Origin: Methylotenera sp.
Lineage (GTDB): Bacteria; Pseudomonadota; Gammaproteobacteria; Burkholderiales; Methylophilaceae
Reading direction: 5' to 3'
Assembly: GCA_021732405.1 (NCBI GenBank)
Contig: JAKFVB010000015.1
Span: 23,828-87,827, forward strand
Length of the DNA stretch: 64,000 nt
In this document: positions 22,253-30,858 of the stretch, one piece after another
How the letters are laid out: every line of letters starts with the position of its first letter
Position numbering within the stretch: the first letter of the stretch is position 1
Translations under genes and position numbers: made by a program
Notes under the pieces: generated by a model
Told to the model about the DNA's origin: nothing
Databases searched by the model: none
What the model saw: only the letters and a program-made list of their open reading frames with translations

Positions 22253-23155
22253 TCAAGTAATCATTTTCATATAATCCGAATCAATCGCTTTAATCGCATC
22301 GACAATTATTTCTACTGTTTCTACTCTAACAAAGCTTTTACGCCAAGCAATTGCAATACGTCTAGTGGGCGCTGGGCTGGTAAATGGAATCACTTTAATT
22401 AGGGGATTGTTATACCGCTCTGCCGTTGCAGAGGATGGCAAAACCGTAATGCCTAGATTCGAAGCCACCATATTACGAATCGTTTCTAATGAATTGCCTT
22501 GTAGCACCTCGCCTTTTCGCGATAGCTCTGGGCAGGCTTGCGTGACTTGATTGCTGAAACAATGCCCGCTATTTAACAAAAGTACTTTTTCGTCTGATAG
22601 TTCTTCAGGATTAATTTGTTTGCGCCTTGCCCAATGGTGATCGCTTGGTACCACCACATCGAACTCCTCATCATAAAGCGCTTTATATTGCAAACCTGGC
22701 ACATCAAACGGCAGTGCAATAATCGCCACATCAATCACCCCATTGCGCAATTGTGCCTCTAGATTTGCGGTTAAGTTTTCTTCTACTTCTAGCGGCATAT
22801 CTGGCGCAGTTTGCCGCAAAATAGGAATAATCTCTGGCAATAAATAAGGCCCAACTGAATGAATCATGCCTAATTTTAAAGCACCTTTTAATTGATTTTT
22901 GCCTAACTCAGCAAGCTGTTTGATTCTGCCCGCTTCTTCTAACACACGCGATGCTTGCTCAATAATTTTGACGCCAATTTCTGTTGGCGTGGCATCTGAA
23001 CGGCTGCGCTCAAATATCATCACGTTTAATTCTTGCTCTAGTTTTTTGATACCCAAACTTAATGCAGGCTGCGTGACAAAACACTTCTCCGCCGCACGCC
23101 TGAAATTACGTTCTTGCGCAACTGCCATCACAAATTTAAGTTCGATTAATGTCAT
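22253..23155 (-). CDS. oxyR: LysR family regulator, OxyR-like
   Basis: MTLIELKFVMAVAQERNFRRAAEKCFVTQPALSLGIKKLEQEL; LLNSGHCFSNQVTQACPE OxyR redox-Cys region; next to katA. Confidence 0.85.
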   Translation of the reverse strand: MTLIELKFVMAVAQERNFRRAAEKCFVTQPALSLGIKKLEQELNVMIFERSRSDATPTEIGVKIIEQASRVLEEAGRIKQLAELGKNQLKGALKLGMIHSVGPYLLPEIIPILRQTAPDMPLEVEENLTANLEAQLRNGVIDVAIIALPFDVPGLQYKALYDEEFDVVVPSDHHWARRKQINPEELSDEKVLLLNSGHCFSNQVTQACPELSRKGEVLQGNSLETIRNMVASNLGITVLPSSATAERYNNPLIKVIPFTSPAPTRRIAIAWRKSFVRVETVEIIVDAIKAIDSDYMKMIT

Positions 23156-23316
23156 TTTTATATCGCTTTTAATCAGTAAAATTTATCATACATTGATTAA
23201 TTTAATTTATCAACAGTATCAAAACATACAATTATACAAATGGCACACGCTTCTCTATTATGTATTACATGGCATCAACTATTGAATAGATGCAAACACT
23301 TTAAAAGGAGCAAACT

Positions 23317-23391
23317 ATGTTACAACATGTATTGAATCAGCCTAGCCAGATGCTTGTTGAACTTCTGGCGTCCTACGCACTAACGCATTAA
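23317..23391 (+). CDS. Putative 24-aa small protein/leader peptide upstream of katA
   Basis: AAAAGGAGcaaactATG, MLQHVLNQPSQMLVELLASYALTH, stop; not in supplied ORF track. Confidence 0.5.
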   Translation: MLQHVLNQPSQMLVELLASYALTH

Positions 23392-23437
23392 TAAAGTATT
23401 TATAACAACATGACAAATTAATTATTAGGAGAGCAAT

Positions 23438-24952
23438 ATGACTAAAAATATATTAACCACCTCAGCTGGCGCACCAGTGGCCGATGATAACAACAGCATT
23501 TCAGTGGGTGCGCGTGGACCATTAACTTATGACAACCATTACTTATTTGAAAAATTAGCTCATTTTAACCGTGAGCGTATTCCAGAACGTGTTGTACATG
23601 CCCGTGGTACGGCTGCTCATGGCACTTTTACGGTGACTAAAAGTTTAAAATACGTGACCATTGCCAACTTTTTACAAGAAGTTGGCCAGCAAACCGATGT
23701 GTTTTTACGCTTTTCTACAGTTGGTGGCGGCCAAGATTCTAGCGATTATGCACGTGACCCGCGCGGCTTTTCGGTTAAGTTTTATACCAAAGAAGGTAAC
23801 TGGGATATGGTGGGTAATAACACACCCGTGTTTTTTTTGAATGATCCGATTAAGTTTCCTGACTTTATTCATAGCCAAAAGAAAGACGCGCGTACCAATT
23901 TACCAAACCCAGCTAATGCCTTTGAATTTTGGGCAAATCACCCGCAATCATTACACCAAATGACCATTTTGATGTCTGATCGCGGCATTCCTGCGTCATA
24001 CCGACATGTGCACGGTTTTAGTAGCCACACATTAAGCTTTTACAATGCAAAAGGTGAGCGTTTCTGGTGCAAATGGCACTTTAAAACCAATCAAGGTATT
24101 AAAACCTTAACCAATGAAGAAGCGGCAAAAATGCCAGCAAATGGCGCGCAAAAAGATTTGGTTGAGGCGATTGATAGGGGCGATTTTCCGTCATGGCGCG
24201 TTGAGGTACAAATCATGACAGAAGAAGAAGCTAGAAATTATCATATCAATCCGTTTGATTTAACCAAAGTGTGGCCCTATGCTGATTTTCCAGTGATTGA
24301 AATCGGCAAGTTAGAGTTAAACAAAAACGTGAACAATTACTTTGCAGAAACTGAGCAAGTAGCATTTGCGCCAAGCAATTTTGTACCAGGCATCAATGCA
24401 TCGCCAGACAAAATGTTGCAAGGTCGTTTATTGGCTTATCAGGATGCGCACCGTTACCGAGTGGGCGCAAATGTAAACCAGATTCCTATCAACGCGCCTA
24501 AATGCCCTGTTAACCACTATCAACGTGATGGTGCATTTGCAGGCATGGGTTGTCCAGTAGGGCATGGCAGCGGAAACGCTGCGGGCCACGGCAGCAGCGA
24601 AGCGAGCTATGGCAGTCAAGCCGCTACGGTAAGTGCTTCTAACTTCTTTCCTAACGATAGAGCGAATGACGGCGCGCCAGTACCCGCACCGCAGGTGGCA
24701 GCACCGCCAATGCCAGTGTTGGCTGACGCTTGGATTGGCTATCATAGTCAAGATGATGAAGACTATGCCAGCCAAGCAGGTGATTTGTTCCGCATTATGA
24801 ACGATAGCCAAAAAGCACAGTTGTTTGGCAACATTGCAGGTGGATTATCAACTGCGAATGCGAGCATACAAGCACGTATGTTGGCGCAATTTGCAAAAGC
24901 TGACCCTGCTTATGCGGAAGGAGTTAAAAACGCGGTTGCTGCAATGAAGTAA
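23438..24952 (+). CDS. katA: Monofunctional heme catalase
   Basis: VVHARGTAAHGTFTVT; RFSTVGGGQDSSDYARDPRGFSVKFYTKEGNWDMVGNNTPVFF; LLAYQDAHRYRVGANVNQIPINAPKCPVNHYQRDG. Confidence 0.97.
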   Translation: MTKNILTTSAGAPVADDNNSISVGARGPLTYDNHYLFEKLAHFNRERIPERVVHARGTAAHGTFTVTKSLKYVTIANFLQEVGQQTDVFLRFSTVGGGQDSSDYARDPRGFSVKFYTKEGNWDMVGNNTPVFFLNDPIKFPDFIHSQKKDARTNLPNPANAFEFWANHPQSLHQMTILMSDRGIPASYRHVHGFSSHTLSFYNAKGERFWCKWHFKTNQGIKTLTNEEAAKMPANGAQKDLVEAIDRGDFPSWRVEVQIMTEEEARNYHINPFDLTKVWPYADFPVIEIGKLELNKNVNNYFAETEQVAFAPSNFVPGINASPDKMLQGRLLAYQDAHRYRVGANVNQIPINAPKCPVNHYQRDGAFAGMGCPVGHGSGNAAGHGSSEASYGSQAATVSASNFFPNDRANDGAPVPAPQVAAPPMPVLADAWIGYHSQDDEDYASQAGDLFRIMNDSQKAQLFGNIAGGLSTANASIQARMLAQFAKADPAYAEGVKNAVAAMK

Positions 24953-24965
24953 TTTTATGTATAAA

Positions 24966-24998
24966 AGAAAAAGCTCGCCTTTGCGGGCTTTTTCTTTT
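24966..24998 (+). terminator. Rho-independent terminator after katA
   Basis: aaaaagctcgcctttgcgggctttttcttttttt hairpin with T-run. Confidence 0.8.
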
Positions 24999-25086
24999 TT
25001 TGTACATTGTAAGTATTCGATACTGTTATCGACCAATTAACTCAATTATCACTTAAAATAATTACGTTATTAAACTGGAAATCAAC

Positions 25087-25251
25087 ATGAAAACTTGGAT
25101 GTGCATTATATGTGGCTTGATGTATGAAGAAGAAAAAGGCTGGCCAGAAGACGGCATTGCGCCAGGCACACGTTGGGAAGATGTACCTGATGAGTGGTTA
25201 TGCCCCGAATGTGGTGCTGGCAAAGGTGATTTTGAAATGGTCGAGTTTTAG
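25087..25251 (+). CDS. Rubredoxin (54 aa), not in supplied ORF track
   Basis: [54 protein letters not shown]; paired CxxC motifs. Confidence 0.96.
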   Translation: MKTWMCIICGLMYEEEKGWPEDGIAPGTRWEDVPDEWLCPECGAGKGDFEMVEF

Positions 25252-25339
25252 TATGCCAACTTAGCTGTTTAGTATGCTATTTAAGTTAAAAGTGCGGTAT
25301 GATTTTTATTGGGTAATTTGTCGATAAGACTGGATAAAT

Positions 25340-25963
25340 ATGAAAACCGTACTAGTTGCCAACCCCAAAGGCGGTAGCGGCAAAACCACACTGGCAACCA
25401 ATCTTGCGGGTTATTTTGCCAGCCTGAATTACCGCGTCATGCTGTCAGATCTTGATCGCCAACAATCAGCCACCAGCTGGCTACAAAGACGCTCTGCCGA
25501 ATTACCGTTTATAGAAAGCCATCAACCAAAATCTAAACAATCTGATTTTAAGGCCGAATGGCTAGTAGCAGACTCGCCAGGTGGCTTTAGGGATGAAAAG
25601 TTATCTGATGCAATTAAACAAGCCGATTGCATTATTGTGCCCGTACAACCCTCTGCTTTTGATATTGGCGCGACACAAGATTTTTTAGATTTGTTAAATG
25701 AAGAAAAAGCAATTCGCAAACAAAAAACCTTTGTGGCGCTAGTTGGCATGCGGGTGAATAGTCGTACAAACGCTGCCATTAAATTAGCTGAATTTATGGC
25801 GCAAACCAACTTTCCTGTTTTAACCTATTTACGCAATGCACAAAGCTACGTAACCGCAGCAGAGCAAGGCTTAAGTTTATTCGATATGCGTCCATCTTTA
25901 GTGACGCAAGACATCGAACAATGGCAGCCCTTATTAGATTGGATTTACGAAACTACGGCTTAA
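25340..25963 (+). CDS. ParA/MinD-family ATPase (orphan)
   Basis: MKTVLVANPKGGSGKTTLATNLAGYFA deviant Walker A; LSDLDRQQSATSWLQRR. Confidence 0.92.
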   Translation: MKTVLVANPKGGSGKTTLATNLAGYFASLNYRVMLSDLDRQQSATSWLQRRSAELPFIESHQPKSKQSDFKAEWLVADSPGGFRDEKLSDAIKQADCIIVPVQPSAFDIGATQDFLDLLNEEKAIRKQKTFVALVGMRVNSRTNAAIKLAEFMAQTNFPVLTYLRNAQSYVTAAEQGLSLFDMRPSLVTQDIEQWQPLLDWIYETTA

Positions 25964-26102
25964 CTATTGGGCTGATTATATCCAATGCAATACCAAGCAA
26001 TTGAGATTTTTTTAAATTGCGTTAAAATATTAACCGTAAATTAGTGGTTAACTTTTTAGCCGAATACTTTTAAATCAATCGATATTTACATTGGAGAGCA
26101 TT

Positions 26103-26198
26103 TTGGATTTTGTGGGCGCAGTTGGTATTTATTATTTAGCAGGTGTTTTAGTCGTTATTAGTGCAATTTTGTATGTTTGTGTTAAAAAAATTAAATAA
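26103..26198 (+). CDS. Putative 31-aa single-TM small membrane protein (TTG start)
   Basis: GGAG RBS-like then TTG; (M)DFVGAVGIYYLAGVLVVISAILYVCVKKIK; terminator 2 nt after the stop. Confidence 0.6.
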   Translation: MDFVGAVGIYYLAGVLVVISAILYVCVKKIK

Positions 26199-26200
26199 AT

Positions 26201-26224
26201 AAAAAGGCCTTTTAAGGCCTTTTT
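26201..26224 (+). terminator. Rho-independent terminator
   Basis: Perfect AAAAAGGCCTT-TT-AAGGCCTTTTT. Confidence 0.85.
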
Positions 26225-26258
26225 AGATTTTAAGCATTCTGTTTTGTTTTAGTGGCTA

Positions 26259-27206
26259 TTAATTAAAGCCACGTAATTTAGAAGCGGCTAGCGATGCCGC
26301 AGCCGTTCTTGTTTCCACACCCAGTTTCACAAAAACATGCTCTAAGTGTTTGTTAATCGTTCTGGGGCTAGTGCTTAATATATCGCCAATATCGCGACTG
26401 GTTTTACCTTTAATTGCCCAGTACAGTACTTCTGACTCGCGTTTGGTCAGCTTAAAAGTCAGCATAAGCGCTTCTATCTGCGCGGCGTCTGACTCTTCTC
26501 TCAACACAATCACCCACTGCTCATCACTGCCAATATTTGCTGGGCTAAAACTTAAGCGCTTAGTACTTTGAATAATGGTAAGTGGCTGTAGCGTTTTGCC
26601 ATCAGCATCGGCCTGATAAGCCGCCTCAATCCAATTTAATACAGGAATAGGCGTAATAAATTCGCTTAATTCATTTTCTGCAAAAAAATAACTTTGTATC
26701 CACTGCCGCGCCAGTGGCGTTTGCCAGACAATTTTGCCATTTTGCGGCGTAATCGCAATCGCCGCCTGACCAAAAGCATCTAAAGCGCCGCGTGCTTGAT
26801 GCACTTGACGCGATGTTTTAACATGCGCCGCGATTCTGGCGATCACTTCCGCAGTGCGAATCGGCTTGGTCACATAATCCGTACCACCTGCCTGAAAAGC
26901 CGCGACTACGTGTTCCGATTCAGTCAAGCCTGTCATAAAAATCACTGGAATATGGCTAGTTTTAGCGTTAAGTTTTAGCTGTCGGCACACTTCAAAGCCA
27001 TCCATTTCTGGCATCATGGCATCTAGCAAAATAATATTGGGCTGCGCGGCTTGTGCGCGTTCAATCGCCACTTTACCGTTACTGGCAACCAAGACCGCAT
27101 AGCCAGATTCATCCAGCGCATCATGCAACACGGCTAAATTATCCATCACATCATCTACAATAAGTACAACAGACGATTGATGATGATTTAAGTCTGGTCT
27201 TGCCAT
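26259..27206 (-). CDS. Response regulator: receiver, PAS-like region, LuxR-type HTH
   Basis: VVLIVDDVMDNLAVLHDAL...LLDAMMPEMDGFEV...KPIRTAEV; C-terminal LTKRESEVLYWAIKGKTSRDIGDILSTSPRTINKHLEHVFVKLGVETR. Confidence 0.93.
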   Translation of the reverse strand: MARPDLNHHQSSVVLIVDDVMDNLAVLHDALDESGYAVLVASNGKVAIERAQAAQPNIILLDAMMPEMDGFEVCRQLKLNAKTSHIPVIFMTGLTESEHVVAAFQAGGTDYVTKPIRTAEVIARIAAHVKTSRQVHQARGALDAFGQAAIAITPQNGKIVWQTPLARQWIQSYFFAENELSEFITPIPVLNWIEAAYQADADGKTLQPLTIIQSTKRLSFSPANIGSDEQWVIVLREESDAAQIEALMLTFKLTKRESEVLYWAIKGKTSRDIGDILSTSPRTINKHLEHVFVKLGVETRTAAASLAASKLRGFN

Positions 27207-27209
27207 ATT

Positions 27210-30200
27210 TTAGTTAAGTGTCCGAATTTCTTGAACGTTGATCTCTTGTATAAAGTTTTTCATGATATCTATTTGAAATTGACTGGAAAATTGCCGCATC
27301 AGTTCTACAAAAGCCAAATAACTGGGATCGATTAAAAGAATTTCGTCCAGCTTACCATTAATGCCTTTGATGTAACCCAGGTTAACGAGCGCGAGCAGCT
27401 CTGTTAATGTTTTTTCTGGCGGCATAATCATTTTGGTATGGTCGCTCACACTTTCAGGATTTTGCAATAAATTTTCGACAACATCTGTATTTGTTATCCA
27501 CTCTAGATTCAACCGATCGCCCAGCCAGTTGAGTAATTCTTCTACACTTACTGGCTTGACGATAAAATCTTCACTGGCAATGCCTGCTGCATTTTCAAGA
27601 TTTTTATCATAAGCATTCGCAGAAACGATACCAATTGGAATATGTGATTGGTGTACTTTGCGGATAATATAAGCGGCTTCCCAGCCATCCATCACTGGCA
27701 TGGCTAAATCCATCAAAATAATATCTGGATTAAACGATTCGTAAATATCCAAACACTCTTTACCAGTGGCTGCTTGCGCCATTTCAAACCCCAGAGGCGC
27801 CAAAATATTCACCAATAGCTCGCGGTCTACTTGTTCATTATCGACAACTAAAATTTTGCGCCTTGCGCCTAGATACGTCACGCGGTTGGCAAAAACACTG
27901 GGTTCTATTTCTTCTGAATGATGCACTTGCGATAAAAACAGTCGAATCTGAAATGTGGTTCCTTTGCCAATTTCACTGGTAAAGTTTAGCTCGCCCCCCA
28001 TTAACTCTGTCAGTAATTTACTAATGGTCAAGCCAAGCCCTGTGCCACCAATATTGATTTGGTTGGCCGCACTACCGCGTGAAAATGGCTCAAATATTTT
28101 GTTATATTCTGCACGCGTAATACCAGGCCCAGTATCTTGAATTTCAATATAGGCAAGCTCTCTTACATAACGCACACGAAAAGTAATCGTGCCTGCCTTA
28201 GTAAATTTCACCGCATTACCCAATATATTGATTAATATTTGCGTTAACCTTTTTTGGTCTGCTTTCACAACTGCGGGCAATTCGCCTATGGCCTCATATT
28301 TAAAACTCAACCCTTTATTACGCGCTTGTAACTCAAACATACTGACAATTTGGCTGATAAATTCTGGAAATTTAATCGGTTTAATATCAAAAGTAAGCTT
28401 GCCACTTTCAATACGCGCAATGTCTAAAGTGCCTTCAATCAGTGATAACAAATGCTCGCCACTGCGCCGCACAACTTTGATGGCATGCTTGCGATGCAAA
28501 GGGATTGAGCTGTCGTTATCCAGCAATTGTGCATAGCCCAAAATGCTATTGAGCGGGGTTCTAAGCTCATGGCTAATACCTGTGATATAGCGACTTTTGG
28601 CTTGATTCGCTTGCTCTGCAAGATGTCTGGCAAGCTGTAATTCGTTATCGGTTTGTTTGTGCAAATCAATCTCGCGCAGTAAAAGCCCCGTTTGGCGATT
28701 GGATTCTTCTTGTGCTACGCGACGACTTTCGGTAGTTAACACTAGCCACCAGGCAATAATCCCGCTGGCAAATACCAAGGCAGCAAACACTTTTAAGTAA
28801 CCAGCCTGCAATTGTGGCAATAAAACAGATGCGGTCGATTCAAGTGTTAATGTCTCGTGGAAATAAATTAAACCCAACATCGCGCCAAAGAATGCCAGTG
28901 CAATAAACATGAGTAAAAGATAATGCGCCACACCGCCTTTTAAATGCGGCCAAATCCATTCTGGTAACATGAATTTACTCGCATTTAACCACTGCTGCGA
29001 TAATCGAGCCTGTGGTTTGCATGCGTCATTACATCGCGCATCTAGGCAACAACATAATGAGCAAATCGCACCTTGATACGCGGGGCAATGCGCCATGTCG
29101 TCGGCTTCATAATCGCGCTCGCAAATCACACATTTTTGTGTGCGCGTTTTTGCAGGAAAAGTGTATTGCTTGCGCGCAATGTAATATTTACCTTTAGTTA
29201 ACCATGCGATAAGTGGTGAAGTCACCAGCGCGGTAATCAACGCGATAAAAGAAGAAAATGCTTTGGCTTCTTCACCAAATATGCCCGAAAATGCTGCAAT
29301 CGAAAGTGCCGATGCCAAAAACATCGTGCCAACGCCAACTGGATTGATGTCGTACAAATAAGCGCGGCGAAATTCGATGCCTTTTGGACTTAAACCTAAA
29401 GGTTTATTAATGACTAAATCGGCCACAACCGCAGTAATCCAGGCAATCGCGATATTAGAATAAAGCCCCAATACTTGCTCAAGCGCTTTAAATACATCTA
29501 ATTCCATCAACATAATCGCAATCAGCGCATTGAAAACCACCCAAACTACGCGGCCAGGATGGCTGTGCGTTAAACGCGCGAAAAAGTTAGACCACGCCAA
29601 TGAACCCGCATAAGCATTGGTCATATTCACCTTAACCTGTGAAATGACCACAAATAAAGTGGTGGCAGCTAAAGCCAACTCGTGCGAGCTAAAAGCATAA
29701 CCAAAGCCGACTAAATACATATTGGTCGGATTGACTGCCTGCTCTAACGACATATCACTTTGAATGACTAAATAAGCTAACAATACGCCGCCCAGCATTT
29801 TCAGCATGCCTAAAAACACCCAACCTGGGCCAGCCATTAACACGCCAAAATTCCATCGCCAACGATTTTGGGCCGTTTTTTCTGGCATAAAGCGTAAAAA
29901 ATCCACTTGCTCACCAATTTGGGGAATTAACGCAACACCAACCGCTGTTGCTGCACCAAACATGAGCAGGTTAAATTCGCCAGAACTGCCAGATATGCCA
30001 GAAAAAGCCAACACTTTAGAAAATATAAGCGGGTCATGATGCACTATCGCAATAAAGGGCAAGCACATCAAAATCAACCAAATCGGCTGTGTGATCATTT
30101 GAATACGGCTGATTAACGTAACACCATGCGTGACCAACGGAATGACAACGAGCGCGCTGACCAAATAGCCGATATACAGTGGCATATGAAAATAAAGCTC

Positions 30201-30683
30201 TAGCGCATAAGCCATAATCGCGGCTTCTAGCGAAAATAGAATAAACGTAAATGATGCGTAGATAAATGAGGAAATGGTTGAGCCGATATAACCGAAGCCT
30301 GCTCCGCGTGTCAGCAAATCCATATCCAGGCCATATTTTGCGGCATAGTAACTGATTGGCAAACCAGTTAAAAAAATAATCGTGCCAACAGCTAAAATCG
30401 CCCAAAGTGCGTTAATAACACCATAATTGACTGCGATTGTGCCGCCAATTGCTTCTAAAACTAAAAATGAAATGGCGCCTAAAGCGGTGTTTGAAACGCG
30501 TAAAATTGACCATTTGCGGAATGAGCGTGGCGTGAAACGAAGTGCGTAATCTTCGATACTTTCGTTTGCAACCCACGTGTTGTAATCACGACGAATCTTA
30601 ACGATACGCTGCGTAGGTTCAGCATTTCCCTGAGCAGTTGCGGCTAGATCCACTGTCTTCAATTCAACCACCCCATCACTCAT
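27210..30683 (-). CDS. Hybrid sensor: NCS1-type permease, Cys-rich segment, TM helices, histidine kinase, receiver and C-terminal helical extension
   Basis: NCS1/codB-like N-terminus (RVSNTALGAISFLVLEAIGGTIAVNYG...); C-rich KCVICERDYEADDMAHCPAYQGAICSLCCCLDARCNDACKPQ; HisKA ISHELRTPLNSILGYAQLL; HATPase GTGLGLTISKLLTELMGG; REC LMDLAMPVMDGWE. Confidence 0.93.
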   Translation of the reverse strand: MSDGVVELKTVDLAATAQGNAEPTQRIVKIRRDYNTWVANESIEDYALRFTPRSFRKWSILRVSNTALGAISFLVLEAIGGTIAVNYGVINALWAILAVGTIIFLTGLPISYYAAKYGLDMDLLTRGAGFGYIGSTISSFIYASFTFILFSLEAAIMAYALELYFHMPLYIGYLVSALVVIPLVTHGVTLISRIQMITQPIWLILMCLPFIAIVHHDPLIFSKVLAFSGISGSSGEFNLLMFGAATAVGVALIPQIGEQVDFLRFMPEKTAQNRWRWNFGVLMAGPGWVFLGMLKMLGGVLLAYLVIQSDMSLEQAVNPTNMYLVGFGYAFSSHELALAATTLFVVISQVKVNMTNAYAGSLAWSNFFARLTHSHPGRVVWVVFNALIAIMLMELDVFKALEQVLGLYSNIAIAWITAVVADLVINKPLGLSPKGIEFRRAYLYDINPVGVGTMFLASALSIAAFSGIFGEEAKAFSSFIALITALVTSPLIAWLTKGKYYIARKQYTFPAKTRTQKCVICERDYEADDMAHCPAYQGAICSLCCCLDARCNDACKPQARLSQQWLNASKFMLPEWIWPHLKGGVAHYLLLMFIALAFFGAMLGLIYFHETLTLESTASVLLPQLQAGYLKVFAALVFASGIIAWWLVLTTESRRVAQEESNRQTGLLLREIDLHKQTDNELQLARHLAEQANQAKSRYITGISHELRTPLNSILGYAQLLDNDSSIPLHRKHAIKVVRRSGEHLLSLIEGTLDIARIESGKLTFDIKPIKFPEFISQIVSMFELQARNKGLSFKYEAIGELPAVVKADQKRLTQILINILGNAVKFTKAGTITFRVRYVRELAYIEIQDTGPGITRAEYNKIFEPFSRGSAANQINIGGTGLGLTISKLLTELMGGELNFTSEIGKGTTFQIRLFLSQVHHSEEIEPSVFANRVTYLGARRKILVVDNEQVDRELLVNILAPLGFEMAQAATGKECLDIYESFNPDIILMDLAMPVMDGWEAAYIIRKVHQSHIPIGIVSANAYDKNLENAAGIASEDFIVKPVSVEELLNWLGDRLNLEWITNTDVVENLLQNPESVSDHTKMIMPPEKTLTELLALVNLGYIKGINGKLDEILLIDPSYLAFVELMRQFSSQFQIDIMKNFIQEINVQEIRTLN

Positions 30684-30786
30684 TATCCCTATCTAATTCT
30701 GCACTTAATACGTATTTGACAGCAACAACTGTGCCATAGGTAAAATTTCCCAATGCTATCATAGTGAAAGTTGAGCATAAAATCTG

Positions 30787-30802
30787 TACGCAGTATGACG
30801 TA
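30787..30802 (+). promoter_or_regulatory. TACGCA-NNN-TGACGTA motif, copy 1 (TonB receptor promoter)
   Basis: TACGCAGTATGACGTA; TACTAT (-10-like) begins 24 nt after the motif end. Confidence 0.7.
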
Positions 30803-30858
30803 TTAACGCCTATTTGCTGCTAGATTACTATCAAAAAACTGTTCGCGCCGAGTAAGTT

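Noticed and set aside
25340-25963. Plasmid or integrative element partition locus
   Set aside because: Single ParA-like ATPase with no ParB, parS or mobile genes nearby; orphan chromosomal ParA proteins are common.
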